From: Actinostola sp. cb2023
Taxonomy: Eukaryota; Cnidaria; Anthozoa; Actiniaria; Actinostolidae
DNA length: 64,000 nt
NCBI GenBank assembly: GCA_033675265.1
Contig: JAUJYZ010000673.1
Span: 58,542 to 122,541, forward strand
Direction of reading: 5' to 3'
Below are positions 10,079-22,456 of the stretch, in pieces. Every line of letters begins with the position of its first letter. Position 1 is the first letter of the stretch. A program made the translations under genes and the position numbers. The notes below the pieces were generated by a model, which searched no databases, was not told where the DNA came from, and worked only from the letters and a program-made list of their open reading frames with translations.

Positions 10079-13000
10079 ATGAGACATGTTAGTACAGAAA
10101 GGGTCTTCAGAACTAAGACCCATTTGATGACACGCTTCCAAAAAATTGGAAAGCGTTCTCTAAGTTACATCGATCATTTCCAAGACCCTATTTGTGCTGG
10201 CAATTCTCATGCTGTGGACGTCTCTTATCCGTGTAATCAATTACGCGGACCTTGCCAACACCACTGACGGACTAAAGGCGATTCTGTCTAGCTTACATCC
10301 AATGAGGGCACGACTCGTCTGCAAAGAACACAATTAGTAATTAAAGACGCATTACGGCCATTGTGCAATCATTGTCGCAATATTGGCTATCAATAAATCT
10401 CGAAAATACCGAAAACTACTACACTGACTGCTAAGACGACACAGTATCGTCGCACCACGTGACCGTCAGTCGACATTGCTGTGGACGTCTCTTATCCGTG
10501 TAATCAATTACGCACGTACCTTGCCAACACCACTGACGGACTAAAGGCGATTCTGTCTAGCTTACATCCAATGAGGGCACGACTCGTCTGCAAAGAACAC
10601 AATTAGTAATTAAAGACGCATTACGGCCATTGTGCAATCATTGTAGCAATATTGGCTATCAATAAATCTCGAAAATACCGAAAACTACTACACTGACTCC
10701 TAAGACGACACAGTATCGTCGCACCACGTGACCGTCAGTCGACATGAGACATGTTAGTACAGAAAGGGTCTTCAGAACTAAGACCCATTTGATGACACGC
10801 TTCCCAAAAATTGGAAAGCGTTCTCTAAGTTACATCGATCATTTCCAAGACCCTATTTGTGCTGGCAATTCTCATGCTGTGGACGTCTCTTATCCGTGTA
10901 ATCAATTACGCACGTACCTTGCCAACACCACTGACGGACTAAAGGCGATTCTGTCTAGCTTACATCCAATGAGGGCACGACTCGTCTGCAAAGAACACAA
11001 TTAGTAATTAAAGACGCATTACGGCCATTGTGCAATCATTGTCGCAATATTGGCTATCAATAAATCTCGAAAATACCGAAAACTACTACACTGACTGCTA
11101 AGACGACACAGTATCGTCGCACCACGTGACCGTCAGTCGACATTGCTGTGGACGTCTCTTATCCGTGTAATCAATTACGCACGTACCTTGCCAACACCAC
11201 TGACGGACTAAAGGCGATTCTGTCTAGCTTACATCCAATGAGGGCACGACTCGTCTGCAAAGAACACAATTAGTAATTAAAGACGCATTACGGCCATTGT
11301 GCAATCATTGTCGCAATATTGGCTATCAATAAATCTCGAAAATACCGAAAACTACTACACTGACTCCTAAGACGACACAGTATCGTCGCACCACGTGACC
11401 GTCAGTCGACATGAGACATGTTAGTACAGAAAGGGTCTTCAGAACTAAGACCCATTTGATGACACGCTTCCAAAAAATTGGAAAGCGTTCTCTAAGTTAC
11501 ATCGATCATTTCCAAGACCCTATTTGTGCTGGCAATTCTCATGCTGTGGACGTCTCTTATCCGTGTAATCAATTACGCACGTACCTTGCCAACACCACTG
11601 ACGGACTAAAGGCGATTCTGTCTAGCTTACATCCAATGAGGGCACGACTCGTCTGCAAAGAACACAATTAGTAATTAAAGACGCATTACGGCCATTGTGC
11701 AATCATTGTCGCAATATTGGCTATCAATAAATCTCGAAAATACCGAAAAACTACTACACTGACTCCTAAGACGACACAGTATCGTCGCACCACGTGACCG
11801 TCAGTCGACATGAGACATGTTAGTACAGAAAGGGTCTTCAGAACTAAGACCCATTTGATGACACGCTTCCAAAAAATTGGAAAGCGTTCTCTAAGTTACA
11901 TCGATCATTTCCAAGACCCTATTTGTGCTGGCAATTCTCATGCTGTGGACGTCTCTTATCCGTGTAATCAATTACGCACGTACCTTGCCAACACCACTGA
12001 CGGACTAAAGGCGATTCTGTCTAGCTTACATCCAATGAGGGCACGACTCGTCTGCAAAGAACACAATTAGTAATTAAAGACGCATTACGGCCATTGTGCA
12101 ATCATTGTCGCAATATTGGCTATCAATAAATCTCGAAAATACCGAAAACTACTACACTGACTCCTAAGACGACACAGTATCGTCGCACCACGTGACCGTC
12201 AGTCGACATTGCTGTGGACGTCTCTTATCCGTGTAATCAATTACGCACGTACCTTGCCAACACCACTGACGGACTAAAGGCGATTCTGTCTAGCTTACAT
12301 CCAATGAGGGCACGACTCGTCTGCAAAGAACACAATTAGTAATTAAAGACGCATTACGGCCATTGTGCAATCATTGTCGCAATATTGGCTATCAATAAAT
12401 CTCGAAAATACCGAAAACTACTACACTGACTGCTAAGACGACACAGTATCGTCGCACCACGTGACCGTCAGTCGACAATGCTGTGGACGTCTCTTATCCG
12501 TGTAATCAATTACGCACGTACCTTGCCAACACCACTGACGGACTAAAGGCGATTCTGTCTAGCTTACATCCAATGAGGGCACGACTCGTCTGCAAAGAAC
12601 ACAATTAGTAATTAAAGACGCATTACGGCCATTGTGCAATCATTGTCGCAATATTGGCTATCAATAAATCTCGAAAATACCGAAAACTACTACACTGACT
12701 CCTAAGACGACACAGTATCGTCGCACCACGTGACCGTCAGTCGACATTGCTGTGGACGTCTCTTATCCGTGTAATCAATTACGCACGTACCTTGCCAACA
12801 CCACTGACGGACTAAAGGCGATTCTGTCTAGCTTACATCCAATGAGGGCACGACTCGTCTGCAAAGAACACAATTAGTAATTAAAGACGCATTACGGCCA
12901 TTGTGCAATCATTGTCGCAATATTGGCTATCAATAAATCTCGAAAATACCGAAAACTACTACACTGACTGCTAAGACGACACAGTATCGTCGCACCACGT

Positions 13001-14350
13001 GACCGTCAGTCGACATTGCTGTGGACGTCTCTTATCCGTGTAATCAATTACGCACGTACCTTGCCAACACCACTGACGGACTAAAGGCGATTCTGTCAAG
13101 CTTACATCCAATGAGGGCACGACTCGTCTGCAAAGAACACAATTAGTAATTAAAGACGCATTACGGCCATTGTGCAATCATTGTCGCAATATTGGCTATC
13201 AATAAATCTCGAAAATACCGAAAACTACTACACTGACTCCTAAGACGACACAGTATCGTCGCACCACGTGACCGTCAGTCGACATGAGACATGTTAGTAC
13301 AGAAAGGGTCTTCAGAACTAAGACCCATTTGATGACACGCTTCCAAAAAATTGGAAAGCGTTCTCTAAGTTACATCGATCATTTCCAAGACCCTATTTGT
13401 GCTGGCAATTCTCATGCTGTGGACGTCTCTTATCCGTGTAATCAATTACGCACGTACCTTGCCAACACCACTGACGGACTAAAGGCGATTCTGTCTAGCT
13501 TACATCCAATGAGGGCACGACTCGTCTGCAAAGAACACAATTAGTAATTAAAGACGCATTACGGCCATTGTGCAATCATTGTCGCAATATTGGCTATCAA
13601 TAAATCTCGAAAATACCGAAAACTACTACACTGACTGCTAAGACGACACAGTATCGTCGCACCACGTGACCGTCAGTCGACATTGCTGTGGACGTCTCTT
13701 ATCCGTGTAATCAATTACGCACGTACCTTGCCAACACCACTGACGGACTAAAGGCGATTCTGTCTAGCTTACATCCAATGAGGGCACGACTCGTCTGCAA
13801 AGAACACAATTAGTAATTAAAGACGCATTACGGCCATTGTGCAATCATTGTCGCAATATTGGCTATCAATAAATCTCGAAAATACCGAAAACTACTACAC
13901 TGACTGCTAAGACGACACAGTATCGTCGCACCACGTGACCATCAGTCGGCATTGCTGTGGACGTCTCTTATCCGTGTAATCAATTACGCACGTACCTTGC
14001 CAACACCACTGACGGACTAAAGGCGATTCTGTCTAGCTTACATCCAATGAGGGCACGACTCGTCTGCAAAGAACACAATTAGTAATTAAAGACGCATTAC
14101 GGCCATTGTGCAATCATTGTCGCAATATTGGCTATCAATAAATCTCGAAAATACCGAAAACTACTACACTGACTCCTAAGACGACACAGTATCGTCGCAC
14201 CACGTGACCGTCAGTCGACATGAGACATGTTAGTACAGAAAGGGTCTTCAGAACTAAGACCCATTTGATGACACGCTTCCAAAAAATTGGAAAGCGTTCT
14301 CTAAGTTACATCGATCATTTCCAAGACCCTATTTGTGCTGGCAATTCTCA
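10079..14350 (+). repeat. Higher-order tandem array of 130-bp and 268-bp blocks
   Basis: Two block types alternate. The 130-bp block starts GAGACATGTTAGTACAG near 10,079, 10,744, 11,411, 11,810, 13,284 and 14,219. The 268-bp block starts GCTGTGGACGTCTC at 10,211, 10,480, 10,877, 11,145, 11,543, 11,942, 12,210, 12,479, 12,748, 13,016, 13,415, 13,685 and 13,953. After each 130-bp block there are 2, 2, 1, 5, 3 and 0 copies of the 268-bp block. Copies are almost identical. A gactCctaag or gactGctaag variant tracks position: every 268-bp block followed by a 130-bp block has C. The basic higher-order unit is about 666 bp. Junctions all fall at a CAT trinucleotide. Confidence 0.95.
10744..11004 (+). 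CDS. 86-codon ORF of the tandem array (one of four intact copies)
   Basis: ATG at the start of the 130-bp block reads through into the 268-bp block and stops after 86 codons. Identical or nearly identical frames occur at 11,411-11,671, 11,810-12,070 and 13,284-13,544. The first array copy (from 10,079) loses the frame because GCACGTACC is replaced by GCGGACC, and the last copy (14,219) is cut short by the end of the array. The product would be basic and lysine/arginine-rich, with four cysteines, no signal peptide and no membrane segment. I recognise no family. Conservation between copies simply follows the near-identity of the repeat, including its non-coding part, so there is no evidence of selection on the protein. 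It may well not be a gene. Confidence 0.2.
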   Translation: MRHVSTERVFRTKTHLMTRFPKIGKRSLSYIDHFQDPICAGNSHAVDVSYPCNQLRTYLANTTDGLKAILSSLHPMRARLVCKEHN

Positions 14351-14377
14351 TATATATATAAATCTTAAAAAGGAATC

Positions 14378-16809
14378 TTAGTTTCCTTTTAGAAACAATC
14401 CAAGTAGTATATTACCTACGATGTCTATGTACGACATCCAAAAGGTGGACAGTGGCCCATTCTCAGAGCGCAGATATTGCAAGTATTGCTTCCAGAGGCT
14501 ATGCATTTCTTTGAAACAATCACTGTCCAAAATACTTTCACACTGTTTGGGATCTACTTCATTAACCATGTCTTTGACCTTGACTTCAAGGACACGTAGC
14601 TCGCGCACTTTATCTGCATGGTTGGCTGTTAGCCATGGTATGAACTGCTTCCATATGAGTCGCATTAGGGCTTCGTAGATATACTTGTGGATGCGAACAG
14701 CACGATTATACATCTTCCCTTCAATAACACTAGACACTGATCCTTCAGCTAGTATGCCAGATTCGATACAAATATCCCTCAAGCCTGCATCTTGAAAGCG
14801 CTTCCCTATGATGGACATTACATTGCAGATTGTATGAAATGTCCCTAAGCGAAAAATGATATTTCTGTAGAGCTCTCTGTTTTTCCAAGCAACTTCGCAT
14901 GCTTTGGCGTATAATGCTTGGTCCAATACAACCACTATCTCATCCAGATTAAGCCTTTTTCTGATGTCTTCGGACTGGCGAAGGATCTCATTGACGGTGC
15001 GCAGCTCTGTAGCTGAGGCATTAATTGTTGGTAAGTAAGCCACAACGTCCTCTCGCACATCCTCCTCGCTTCGCGTTTGGACATTGAAACCGGTCCAGCT
15101 CGGTACACTTTGCCCATCCCCATCAGTTTGACGCGCTACAACCCAGAACAAATTCTTTTGTTGAGCTTTCAGGGCTTCTGCATCCTGACTGTTCATGATG
15201 CCGCTCCTCGCTACGATAAGACCTGGACCGATTCTCTCACCGGAGATGTACATGGGCAAAGGCTGCTCTTCGTATGAGATATGCTCCTTTGTTTTCGTTT
15301 CAAAATTGGAGGTAGCTCTGCGGGTGGTGGATGTGGCCCGAAGACTCTAGGCTGTACCGCGATGCCATTCACTCTGTGGGTTGTGCCTTTTCCAGTCAAG
15401 GTTTCCTCCAGACGGTCGATGTTGTCCCACGCTAGATTTGTAAAAACGTTAGGCTGAATAGTTCCTGGCAGTATTGTCGTCTGATTAAGGTTGGCGGCGA
15501 GTTTCTGGAAACATAAGGCTGTATCGTTCTCTTCGAGCTGGGAATACGACACACCATGACCAAATCTGTTGAGCATACGGATTACTTCTACATTGCCAGT
15601 CAAGGTTTTGACTCCATATGATAGGAGAATATGTTTCGGTGGTTTTGTCTTGCCGCAGGTGACTGCATAAATAAGATCTTGACTGAAGGATTCAATTAAC
15701 ATCTTCACTCGTGGAGAGGGATTCGTCATGTCAGAATTAGATGTGAGTAGCCCCATCAAGAAGCGGTGAAGACACCCTGGAACAGGGAACTGATCGACGG
15801 ATAAATCAGATGGGAGAATAGGCCAAGGGAACGTCCACTTTATATCTAAAATCACATTTCGCAAGTGTTGAGCGCTCTGATCAACGATGCTTTGCAATTC
15901 TGTGGATTTGGACTTCACGCTCTTTAATTCCTTTTCGACGTTAATCAGCTTTTTCACTGTTTCCTTTGCATTCAGGTTTGCAGGCATAACCAGTAGCTTT
16001 CCTTTCTCGTCTGGGAATATTTCTAGCGTTGAGCCAAACTCTGACTCGAGTTTTCTTCTGATGTGTTTCTTGGTCGATTCCCCTAGCTTTTCTACACCTC
16101 TGGTTTGAAGAAAGGACTCCAGTGTCTTTGTTAACTCGATCATAGTTATCACGACCTGCAAATCTAGAACATCAGTTCTAATAAATCGAAACAAATCCAA
16201 AAATGCGTCATATTCAGCAGCATCTTCGGGCTCATTTTTCTCTGGTTGTTGCTGTTGAGCCGGCCTGGTGTAGTCCCGGTAGCAGGATCTATGATAGTGT
16301 GCTTCTGCTGCGACGATATCTCTACTAGTAATAGCCAGGATCCTCTGGTCACATCTCGCAGTAGCTATCTGGCGCAGCGTCTGGTCCACTCTTAGCTGAG
16401 TAGCTTTGACGAGCTTCTCTAGTGTACGGTTTACATACTTGGGTCTCTCACAGAAAATGCATTGCTGTTGGTAGACACTAGATGAGGAGGTCACACTTCT
16501 TTTCCTCAGAGTTTCAAGTGAAGCTTCATCTTCATGGATTTCCTCTTCCAAGGCACGTTTTCTTTTGAGCGACTCCAAATATCTCTTGATGGTAAATGCA
16601 CTGCGACATTTTCTATGATAGAATATTTCAGGTACTTCCCCTTTCCGGGTATTTCTTGCAATTTCAAGAATGGCCTCATGTTCTCGAATCTCTGCTGCTT
16701 CTAACAGCGTTGCCCAAGAATCAAAACTTTGGGGGCTAATCAAATGGTCATCATCAATTTTCAAGCCTTCCTTATGAATAATGCAAAATGTTCCTTTGCG
16801 TCCATCCAT
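14378..16809 (-). pseudogene. Frameshifted, 3'-truncated copy of a multi-copy (cnidarian-type) gene family
   Basis: Two overlapping minus-strand frames, 15,211-16,809 (532 codons from ATG) and 14,378-15,259 (no ATG needed; it enters from upstream), appear to be one protein split by a single-base frameshift between about 15,265 and 15,295. The N-terminal part has two similar Cys/His modules: CxxH near residue 9 followed by YHRKC near residue 66, then CIFC near residue 117 followed by YHRSC near residue 180. These look like zinc-binding modules. A coiled, lysine-rich stretch follows, then a conserved-looking WDNIDRLEETLTG segment. The second frame has VVVLDQALYAKA, FRLGTFHTICN and an ESGILAEGS stretch, which resemble the spaced acidic/His blocks of transposase-like folds. 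From memory, similar proteins occur in many copies in cnidarian genomes and continue well past the point where this one stops. Here the frame ends 28 bp from the tandem array. Function unknown; mobile-element origin is a guess. Confidence 0.7.
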
Positions 16810-16867
16810 ACGGTTGCTGACATTGGCTGTATAAGTCGAATAAAAAAGACAAAGCCTACTTTAACAG

Positions 16868-16985
16868 ATTTGATCAGCCTAGCTATATATAGCTTCATAA
16901 ATCATTAGTTTTGATCAGCCTAGCTATAGCTGTAATCATTAGTTTTGATCAGCCTAGCTATAGCTGTAATCATTAGTTTTCTAAT
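16868..16985 (+). repeat. Three short tandem copies (34-41 bp)
   Basis: The motif TGATCAGCCTAGCTATA occurs at 16,871, 16,912 and 16,946, each followed by tgtaatcattagttt or a close variant. It lies upstream of the minus-strand pseudogene. Confidence 0.8.
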
Positions 16986-16989
16986 GTTT

Positions 16990-17635
16990 TCTAAGAAGAC
17001 TAGGAAAATATAAATTCTAGGCAAAGGTAATCATAAAGTGAGATTGTTTAGTGAACAGAAGCTCTAGGTATATCAAAAAAGGCCCAAGACCCTCATTCAG
17101 TTTGTGGCCGCCATTTTGAAAACTTACAGATACCAAAGAGAGGAAAATATTGACTAAAAGCTCTTTATGGGGGAAGATAAACGGATAAAAAGCTTCTGTC
17201 GAAGATAACAATTAATCTTTTAAGTGTAAAACATTCATTTTTAAGTGCAGCAATACCAAAAATCAAAGAATTTTCCAAGATCTGAAACTTACCCCAGACT
17301 CGAAGAAAGCTCACTGGATGATGTCAACGGTTGGTACTGTGGGCTCAACTTACACAAATCACACAGGCATCCCAGGAGAGAGAATTAAGTACTGGGTTTC
17401 CATCGGTAATCTTAATTCCAAACACCATTTTTTTGTTTTGGTACTGCACCTATCCCTTTAAAATATGTGTGCCATAATTTTCCCCCTCCCCCTCCCCCTA
17501 AGGTCAAAAATGACTGACAGACAGTTTCTAAAACAATTATGTGGCCGATCAAGCTGAAATTCATATCAAAAGAAATGCTTGCAACGTATTATTAAACATA
17601 ATTACGGATATTCCAGGCACCTCTTGAAGGAGATA
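16990..17635. other. Non-coding interval
   Basis: No recognised gene. It contains a pyrimidine tract (ttttccccctccccctccccc, about 17,477-17,497) and AT-rich sequence leading into the 53-bp minisatellite. Confidence 0.35.
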
Positions 17636-17639
17636 GACA

Positions 17640-18105
17640 TATAGTACAACACTGTGCCCCTAAAAGTGCAGCAACAGATTTAGCATTCCCTTTATAATAC
17701 AACACTGTGGCCCTAAAAGTACAGCAACATATTTAGCATTCCCTTTATAGTACAACACTGCGCCCCTAGAAGTTCAGCAATAGATTTATCATCCCTTTAT
17801 AGTACAACGCTGTGCCCCTAAAAGTGCAGCAATAGATTTAGCATTCCCTTTATAGTACAACACTGTGCCCCTAAAAGTGCAGCAACAGATTTAGCATTCC
17901 CTTTATAGTACAACACTGTGCCCCTAAAAGTGCAGCAACAGATTTAGCATATTTCCCTTTATAATACAACACTGTGCCCCTAAAAGTGCACTGAGCAATA
18001 GATTCAGCATTCCCTTTATAATACAACACTGTTCCCCTAAAAGTTCAGCAATAGATTTAGCATTCCCTTTATAGTACAACACTGTGCCCAATATAGCTCG
18101 AGAGT
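17640..18105 (+). repeat. 53-bp minisatellite (module copy A)
   Basis: About eight or nine copies of a 53-bp unit containing CAGCAACAGATTTAGCATTC, CCTTTATAGTACAACACTGT and GCCCCTAAAAGTG. The same unit recurs at 29,550-29,830 (module copy C) and in decayed form near 48,200-48,310. Confidence 0.9.
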
Positions 18106-18140
18106 AATAACATATATCACTTATAAAATTTATAGTACTG

Positions 18141-19959
18141 GGGCCGGTTGCATAAAACCTGTACTTAAGTGTTAACTTAAGTGAGGCACTTACTGGATTG
18201 TGCTCCGGGTTTCCTAAAGCGTGTTGCATGACGCTTACGGAACACTTTCGTAGGTGAATTACTTAAGAGTGAATTTACGGGGACACTTAAGTGCTTGGTT
18301 AAGCATAAATATTTTTAATTCGTAGAACTCATAGAATTTGATTACAGAAATGTATAATTAACAAAACCTATAGAAGCTAATAAATCAAAAAGCTTTCAAA
18401 AATGAATAACATCGATTGTACAAAAATGTAAACGGATTACTTGATGGAACGAAGGAAAGTAAAATGAGCACATTTATATATCTATTCAGTTATTTGTGCG
18501 AGTTCGTCTTTTGCAATTGTAATTTGTAGATCTAGCAATTGTTCTTTCTTTCTTAATACTCATGTTTTAATCTCATGTTCCTCTTTTAACTGTTGTTCGT
18601 ACAGATTACTTATGATTGTGGTGTCGCCTGCTCTCCGGCTTGTGGACTTTTCTTTTCTTCTTTCTTTGGTTGTTGCTCCCAACTAATATCTTGCTCTGAG
18701 TTGAACTGCTCACTCGTCGTTTCTAAGGCTTCATGACCATCTGACTGTTCTCCATCTAAACTATTCTAGCGGCAGGAAAAATAAAACCTATAAATGACAA
18801 ACTTTGCTTGTCGAATCTTCTATACATAAAATGTGCATACATGTATGCTGCAAAATAGCGCTAAATAGCACAATACTCTTTCCTGAAAATATATATCCAA
18901 ATTAGTCCAAATAAACACACTTACAATACAAGGCTATGATATGTTTATAAATTAAAAATATTGAACGAAAATTTTAAACTGAAAGTAAAATTTTCCATGA
19001 CGCACTTAGTCAGTACGGGACCTCTAGGGCTCCCGTAAATTTACGGACGACTTGTGCACTTAAGATATGGGCGCAATGCGTTTGTGCAACACCCGTATAT
19101 ATGTCGTTGCATAAACAGCACTTAAATGGGCAGTATCAAGCCTCACGCATGCGCATTAAAATCAAAACAATAACACTCGGTTGAGAAGCCTACCTTGCGA
19201 GGTAGTGAGTTACAAAACCCTCCTAAAACCGTTCTAATCGCTAAATAAATGACCTACAGGATTCATGTAGATACTAATCTTTATTTAGAAAGCAATTTTA
19301 GAACTTCAATATATCAAAAGGATTGAATTCAAGAAGTGAATTCACGGCGATATCATTTTCCAACAGCCGATCAAATAAAACACAGGAAGCCCAACACATA
19401 AATAGATGGTGGGAAGCTCACCGGGTTTACAAGTAGTTCTACGTGAGTTTTTCTCTTCAAAAGTCATGAACAGTACTGCACCTTCGATTGATGATCAAAA
19501 TTCCTTCGCAATCGACCAGAATTGCCGGTTTACAATTCGGTTTTCTTCACTCGAGGATGATGGCGGCCTGCTAGGCCTCTCAGCACGGCTGATCGACACT
19601 TTTTTCAACGGCTTCAAAGTCAGTTCTAAGATGAAATAATCCCCACTAGGAATTGTTGAAAATGAAGAACATGCTTTGAATTATTACTAGTGATCCTTTA
19701 GACGCTTGAACAAACACGATTAAGGTCGATGGAAACGGATTCAAAACATCGAAAATAATAAAAGTCCACGGTGGACTTTTATTATTTCTCGCTTCTTCGT
19801 ACCCAGGCTTACGCGGTCATCTGGCTTGACACTGCCCCTTTGAGTGGTCACTTACGATAATCGTAAGAAACTCTTAAGTGAGCAATTAACTCATTCTTTG
19901 CAACAGTCTTAAATTACGAGTACACTTAAGTAGACTCGTAAGTTTTATGCAACCGGCCC
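18141..19959. mobile_element. 1.8-kb DNA transposon with 3-bp CTG target duplication (Harbinger-like)
   Basis: Inverted ends are GGGCCGGTTGCATAAAAC and its complement, followed by related ACTTAAG-rich sequence. CTG flanks both ends (18,138-18,140 and 19,960-19,962). The paralogous module at about 29,870 (tagtactggcctcc) is an empty site with a single CTG, confirming the boundaries. A 3-bp duplication fits PIF/Harbinger. The interior has no transposase frame and contains dispersed repeat copy 2. Confidence 0.85.
19248..19841 (+). repeat. Dispersed repeat, copy 2, inside the 1.8-kb transposon
   Basis: Matches bases 1-590. It contains an uninterrupted 77-codon frame (19,406-19,639) without recognisable domains and the 35-bp hairpin at 19,753-19,787. 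Unlike copy 1, it continues into TTGAGTGGTCACTTACG with no TTAA element. Confidence 0.85.
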
Positions 19960-19962
19960 CTG

Positions 19963-21479
19963 GCCTCCAAAATTCATTCTGCAATCATCAAATCGTCAAA
20001 TAACTTCAAGACTTTAAATAATTGAAAACAAGAAACTTACATGCAATTTATCGTTGAATTCTTCCTCTGTCGATTCCAAGATGTTTCTTCTGCGACTTGC
20101 TAAGAGGAAACTAGCTGGGTAGCCGTAACCTCGTGATTCCTAGTAGTTAATACTAGACTATAGTATTGTCGTGGCAATAGGCTAGTGGTACTATTTTAGT
20201 GAATTACGTAACAAGGTCAGTTAGCCTGTACCAAAAACATGTTACTTTACTGTATATTTGTAGAGGTTTCGAGTTCAATTTGGAAATAATTTGCACGAGT
20301 GTGTTTTTCAATGAGTATCGAAATTACACGAGCCTGTAGGGCGATTGCAATTTGAGCTCTTTGAAAAACACACGAGTGCAAATAATCAAAATTGAATGAG
20401 AAATCGTTTGATTACCAATTAATACATGCAATATTCATGTAAAAAAAATAATTTGCACTGCTGCACTGTAAATTACTTTTCAACGACTGCTCTTAGCCAA
20501 TCAGAATCGAGAACGTTTTTCGTTAATATTATTAGTATTGTCAATTGTTAATTCTGGTACTAAATAAACTATTGTCATTGTCAAGATGGTGAAAGAGGAA
20601 GTTCATATCAGTTGTCTGTGGAACTTTACAATTACAGAGCACATATAGACCCTACTGATGCAAAAATGGCCGCTGCTAATTAGCATCAGTAGTTGTACAT
20701 TTATGTTTAAAGTAGCAAAATGGTTCACAATGATAGCAAATGCTCCAAGAAAGTTAGTCAGTGAGTTTGAAGGTGAAATATTAAATTTCTGAGAAGTTAT
20801 GAGTACTTTATAGTGTGGAAAAACATGAAAACGAGGCTCTAAAGGCCTCGATCGGTTGACATACAAACTCTCTGTTTTTGATCCGTAATAACTTCTTGAA
20901 TATTTGGTCTATAACAACCCAACTTTCCAATTTTGTGTATTTTGAAGTACTCTTTCCGATGGCTGAAACAATTTGTACTGTAAAGGTTTTACTTTGTCTA
21001 TTTTAAAGGCACGGAATTATGCATAGGGTCTATATGATCGCTTGCAATTTATCTTGGTCCTTCCTGTCTCTTCAATTGATATTCTGTATCGATATCATGT
21101 ATCACAGTGAAATGATTCCCAATATTTTACACATATTGCATGGAGTCTAGTAACACAGGAAGACCAATTCTTTATATTGATTTTGATTTTCTTTTTACAG
21201 CAGTAGCCACAATGCATGCAGTCCTTGACTGCCTAGTTTTTGTATGTGTAATCTGATCCAATTTCAGTTCAATTATAAATTTGGTTCATGTAATTTGATC
21301 CAATTTCAGCCTTTTATGTTTATCGCGACCCACGTACTCTCGCTGTTGTTTGAACAAACAATGAAAACGAAATCAAAGCGCATGACTTCTTGATATCCGT
21401 TCGGCGGCAACTGTTTTAGCTAACTTTTATTATTTACAACGTGCATCTATTAGACTTTTATTTCGGCAACAGGTAAGGA
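19963..21479 (+). repeat. Composite repeat module, copy A body
   Basis: Shares order and sequence with copy C (about 29,870-31,270), part of copy B (about 28,560-29,520) and copy D (about 48,330-48,650). Landmarks in order: acatgcaatttatcgttgaa, aagaggaaactagctgggta, agcctgtaccaaaaacatgt, gatggtgaaagagga, cttgactgcctagtttttgt and atatccgttcggcggcaact. No gene is recognised in it. The module ends at a 20-bp minisatellite in copies A and C. Confidence 0.8.
20646..21032. mobile_element. 387-bp element defined by an empty site
   Basis: Ends TAGACCCTA and TAGGGTCTA. Copy C of the module reads cagagcacatatatgatcg at about 30,601-30,619 with no insertion, whereas copy A has the element between cagagcacata and tatgatcg. 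The left end continues CTGATGCA, the right GCATAATTCC, so the inverted ends are short. The terminus resembles that of the element at 27,415. Confidence 0.8.
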
Positions 21480-21800
21480 CAGGGTAGCAAAGGAGTTACG
21501 CGTGACGCGTGATTCGACCAAAAAATGGAGCGTGAATCGTGAAATTCATAAAAATTCGAGCGTGATGCGTGAATTTATGTTTCAACGTGATGCGTGATTG
21601 TCCCTTTTGAGAGACTGTGATTCGTGATTTACCGCTGTTATGCTCTGTGAAACGTGAACGTTTAGGATCTAAACATTTTCACGCGTGAAATTCCAAAATC
21701 CCAGCTAGCGCTCGTGATTCGTGAATTTCGAAAATATTTGTTCGTGAATTTACGAGAAAATGGTCCGTGAAGCGTGATCATGACCCCCTTTGCTACCCTG
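21480..21800. mobile_element. 321-bp element with GGGTAGCAAAGG ends inside a minisatellite
   Basis: CAGGGTAGCAAAGG at the left pairs with CCTTTGCTACCCTG at the right, and aaggaca/taaggacag minisatellite sequence lies on both sides. The interior is a degenerate series of gtgattcgtgaatt and gtgaagcgtgat motifs in both orientations. Non-autonomous; family unknown. Confidence 0.7.
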
Positions 21801-22456
21801 TAAGGACAGGTAAGGATAGTTAAGGGCAGGTAATAAGGATAGCTAAGGAGAGCTAATAAGGACAGGTAAGGATAGCTAAGGACAGGTAAGGATAGCTAAG
21901 GACAGGTAAGGATAGCTAAGGACAGGTAAGGATAGCTAAGGACAGGTAAGGTAGCTAAGGACATAGCTAAGGACAGGTAAGGATAGCTAAGGACAGGTAA
22001 GGATAGCTAAGGACAGGTAAGGATAGCTAAGGACAGGTAAGGATAGCTAAGGACAGGTAAGGATAGCTAAGGACAGGTAAGGATAGCTAAGGACAGGTAA
22101 GGATAGCTAAGGACAGGTAAGGATAGCTAAGGACAGGTAAGGATAGCTAAGGACAGGTAAGGATAGCTAAGGACAGGTAAGGATAGCTAAGGACAGGTAA
22201 GGATAGCTAAGGACAGGTAAGGATAGCTAAGGACAGGTAAGGATAGCTAAGGACAGGTAAGGATAGCTAAGGACAGGTAAGGATAGCTAAGGACAGGTAA
22301 GGATAGCTAAATACAGGTCAGTAAGGATAGCTAAGGACAGGTAAGGATAGCTAAGGACAGGTAAGGATAGCTAAGGACAGGTAAGGATAGCTAAGGATAG
22401 GCAAGGAAAGGTAAGGATATCTAAGGATACATGTAGGTAAGGACAGGTAAGGATAG
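21801..22456 (+). repeat. 20-bp minisatellite (module copy A)
   Basis: About 32 copies of GGTAAGGATAGCTAAGGACA, highly uniform in the centre and with variant units at both ends. The same array type ends module copy C (31,265-32,115). Confidence 0.95.

Noticed and set aside
10079..14350. Tandem array as 5S rRNA, snRNA or another RNA gene cluster
   Set aside because: The unit shows none of the 5S, U1, U2, U4, U5 or U6 motifs that I could recognise.
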